Origin: Polytrichum commune
Lineage: Eukaryota; Streptophyta; Polytrichopsida; Polytrichales; Polytrichaceae
NCBI GenBank assembly: GCA_950295325.1
Contig: OX485803.1
Location: 37,525,554 to 37,589,553, forward strand
DNA: 64,000 nt
Direction of reading: 5' to 3'
Of the stretch, positions 62,136-64,000 are shown piece by piece. Within the stretch, counting starts at the first letter, position 1. Every line of letters begins with the position of its first letter. A model generated the notes under the pieces. It was not told where the DNA came from and made no database searches. It saw nothing but the letters and a program-made list of their open reading frames with translations. The position numbers and the translations under genes were made by a program.

Positions 62136-62594
62136 GGACCGCTTCACACTATGGCCATCCAAATCGAGAGGCCGTGGAATTGAGTGGCCAAACTTTGTTG
62201 ACAGTCCAAAGAAACGGGCTGAAAATAGCCAATGAAATATAATCAGTGGAGCCTTCGGCCGGGCATAGTGTGAAGCCTCCAAAGTCCAAACCCAATCGAG
62301 CATCCCACTTTATTCCTTGCCCAAAACAACCCCTCCAATCTAACATCCAAGATCTTGCCAATGATCCAAAAAAACGATGGCCTCTCGACCATAGTTTGGG
62401 TTTCCATTCCCGTTCGAACCAAACTTCCTTTGAGAGTCCGTCGCCTTCATAAAAAAGTGAGCATTTTAAATTGCGACAACCTTTGGACTTTGACCTTAGT
62501 GTGAAGGGTCGAGAGGCTGAACTCTTGGTTTCTTGCAATCTGATTGGTGGAAATCGACGGCCTCTCAACCTTTGGCCATAGTGTGAAGCACCCC
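62136..62594. mobile_element. nested PIF/Harbinger-like element N2
   Basis: 459 bp between TAA duplications (62133-62135, 62595-62597), also in MITE A copy 4. Ends GGACCGCTTCACACTATGG and CCATAGTGTGAAGCACCCC. The empty site in copy 1 reads GCCAACACTAAACGTCAACA. The interior is collinear with 45322-45912 minus that copy's extra inverted segment. Confidence 0.8.
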
Positions 62595-62669
62595 TAAATG
62601 TTAACCCAACATCATTTGTCATTTCCTTGTAAAAAAATATGGCATATCATATTCTTCATTGTTCATATA

Positions 62670-62985
62670 TACTAACACTAAATATGATATTTAGTGTTTG
62701 ATTAGATTTAGTGTTTTACCACCCTACTATGCTCAACACTAATTTTCAATTCTTTGATAATTAGTGTTAGACATAAATGCGCCGCCGCCGCCTTCCTTGT
62801 TGCCACCTCTTTCCTACTAAACACTAAATTCGTGCATGTAACTTTCACATATTACCATAGATGATATTTAGTGTTTGAGTTTACATTTAATGTTACTTAC
62901 TTTCATAGGGTTAGTGATATTTAGTGTAGTGTTCGTATTTAGTGTATCTAACACTAAATATCATATTTAGTGTACTTGTGTTAGT
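62670..62985. repeat. cluster of ACACTAAA/TTTAGTGT motifs, includes repeat F copy 2
   Basis: Nine copies of ACACTAAA or its inverse TTTAGTGT in about 315 bp, several arranged as the palindrome ACACTAAATATGATATTTAG. 62672-62785 is the inverse of repeat F at 36370-36482. A (GCC)4 run lies at 62780-62792. The cluster looks like repeated insertion or tandem joining of MITE ends. Confidence 0.6.
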
Positions 62986-63611
62986 TGGGTAAAAGATGAT
63001 GTGGGTGTCATACATACATACTTTGGCATTGCTCGGTGTCAAAAGGGGGGCTGGGGGGAGCCCTAGTCAACGCAATGGTGAGGAGAATGACACCTTCCGC
63101 ATCGGAGGGTTTGTACTTAGTTAGCATGTGTGTTTTGTTACAAGCTACACTCATCCTCCGAGATATTGGGTCTAGTACAAAAAGGGCACCTTCTATATAT
63201 CTAGGGAGCTCAAACTTGCAAAGTTATGGAGGTTGAATATTGGTACATGGGTTTGACATTCGTGCAAAGTCAATAAAATATTGAGAGTTAGACCAATCTT
63301 CAAGTTCTCAATAGTTTGAGCAAGCATAATATTACCCTAGCAGTGTTGGGGAGTCGGGTGGGTCATGAGCCTTGTCGCAAAGATGTCACGGATATTAGTA
63401 AGTATAGTGAAAAGTTAAAAATGTTAGGTTTAGACCAGTGTCGAGCGGAGGGTAAAGTGTTCACAAGAAAAATTTAGTATCAAATTAAATCCTGAAAATA
63501 GACTTTGGGATGTTTTTAGGCTAGAAATCTGCACCTCCTCTGAGCAATGTGATGAGCGTAAGTGGCCATGCTCAAAGTGAGATATCAAGAGGGCAATGGT
63601 ATGAAATCCTA

Positions 63612-63801
63612 GAATTTCATTAGTCCACTAAATATGATATGTACTGTCATAATATGGTATTTTAAGTCCCTATGGTAATTTTTTGGATGACACTTCTTAT
63701 GAATAAGTGAACGAATATTGTCATGGATAATGGATGAGTTCATCCATTGGCCACAACCCTACCTTCTCTTGTCAACAACTTGTGATGAAATATTGCAGGC
63801 C
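63612..63801 (-). mobile_element. MITE family A, copy 3 (partial)
   Basis: The same segment as 58728-58900 and in the same orientation: CCACTAAATATGATATG, TATGGTATTTTAAGT, GACACTTCTTATGAATAAGTG, GTCATGGATAATGGATGAG, CCCTACCTTCTCTTGTC, GTGATGAAATATTG, then it stops. Confidence 0.6.
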
Positions 63802-63849
63802 TTGTACAGTTGCAAGCCCACGGACTTTTTGGACTAGCAGCTAACCCAA

Positions 63850-64000
63850 TAGCTAAGAGTTATGGCTAAAAACAATACCCGGAAAAAATGGCTAGCCCAG
63901 CTATGACTAGATCGAGGCTTATAAAAAATGGGCTAGGCCATCTATAGCTAGATCAAGACTTAAAAAATACAAGCTAGCCTAGCTATAGCTAGATCAAGGC
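63850..64000 (+). repeat. 41-bp tandem array at the window edge
   Basis: Units start at 63850 (degenerate), 63891, 63932 and 63973; the last is cut by the window end. The core is GCTAG-CCA-CTAT-GCTAGATC followed by an A-rich run. It may continue beyond the window. Confidence 0.7.

Larger units (their letters stand above)
61703..62640 (+). mobile_element. MITE family A, copy 4, split by two nested insertions
   Basis: The pieces 61703-61737, 62100-62135 and 62595-62640 read in succession like 24585-24700 of copy 1 (ACTAAATATGA, GTCACCAATT, TAATTGT-AACTGC, TATAGTGT, CCAACACTAA, AACATCATTTGTCAT-TCCTTG). Both gaps are TIR elements with TAA duplications. The right part of this copy is not recognisable past 62640. 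Confidence 0.65.

Noticed and set aside
1-64000. CRISPR arrays, tRNA genes, bacterial operons
   Set aside because: No regularly spaced direct repeats with unique spacers, no cloverleaf with A and B boxes that I could support, and no bacterial-style gene packing. The window is nuclear plant DNA.

Overview
The window reads as nuclear DNA of a land plant. It holds two split, plant-specific protein-coding genes: a CASP-like membrane protein (29974-33375, + strand, three exons) and a YUCCA-type flavin monooxygenase of auxin synthesis (51928-54583, + strand, four exons). Both reading frames rejoin cleanly over GT..AG introns. Telomere-like TTTAGGG units, very low gene density and dense decayed transposable elements fit a large repeat-rich genome. 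I would guess a seed-free vascular plant (lycophyte or fern) from the form of the YUCCA and CASP-like proteins and the unusual retroelement, but this is inference only.

Layout. 1-13.6 kb: no gene; one perfect 28-bp inverted repeat, a telomere-like stretch, a G22 tract. 13.6-15.1 kb: two TIR elements of PIF/Harbinger type. 15.1-21.9 kb: no firm gene; a C24 tract and a doubtful transposase-like remnant. 21.9-28.7 kb: two decayed copies of one retroelement (A on +, C on -), several MITEs, microsatellites. 28.7-33.4 kb: CASP-like gene with a GC-richer upstream region, flanked by two same-strand copies of one 400-bp repeat. 33.6-39.4 kb: a LINE 3' remnant (- strand) and a series of MITEs. 39.5-42.3 kb: the best copy (B) of the retroelement, with a 717-codon open frame joined to a CT/CA microsatellite and a GC-rich island. 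44.3-46.7 kb: three or four TIR elements. 49.8-50.65 kb: a dispersed repeat split by a 410-bp insertion whose head is 5S rRNA-like and which has a 6-bp target duplication. 51.9-54.6 kb: YUCCA. 55-64 kb: no gene; a compound inverted/direct repeat, a MITE carrying two nested PIF/Harbinger-like insertions, a cluster of ACACTAAAT motifs and a 41-bp tandem array running off the edge.

The two genes are about 18.5 kb apart, on the same strand, and have no evident functional link: one product is a plasma-membrane scaffold-type protein, the other makes indole-3-acetic acid. Most of the structure is mobile DNA. The most novel items are the 5S-headed SINE candidate and the retroelement that joins a possible methyltransferase-like region, RNase H, a zinc motif and a restriction-like endonuclease in one frame.
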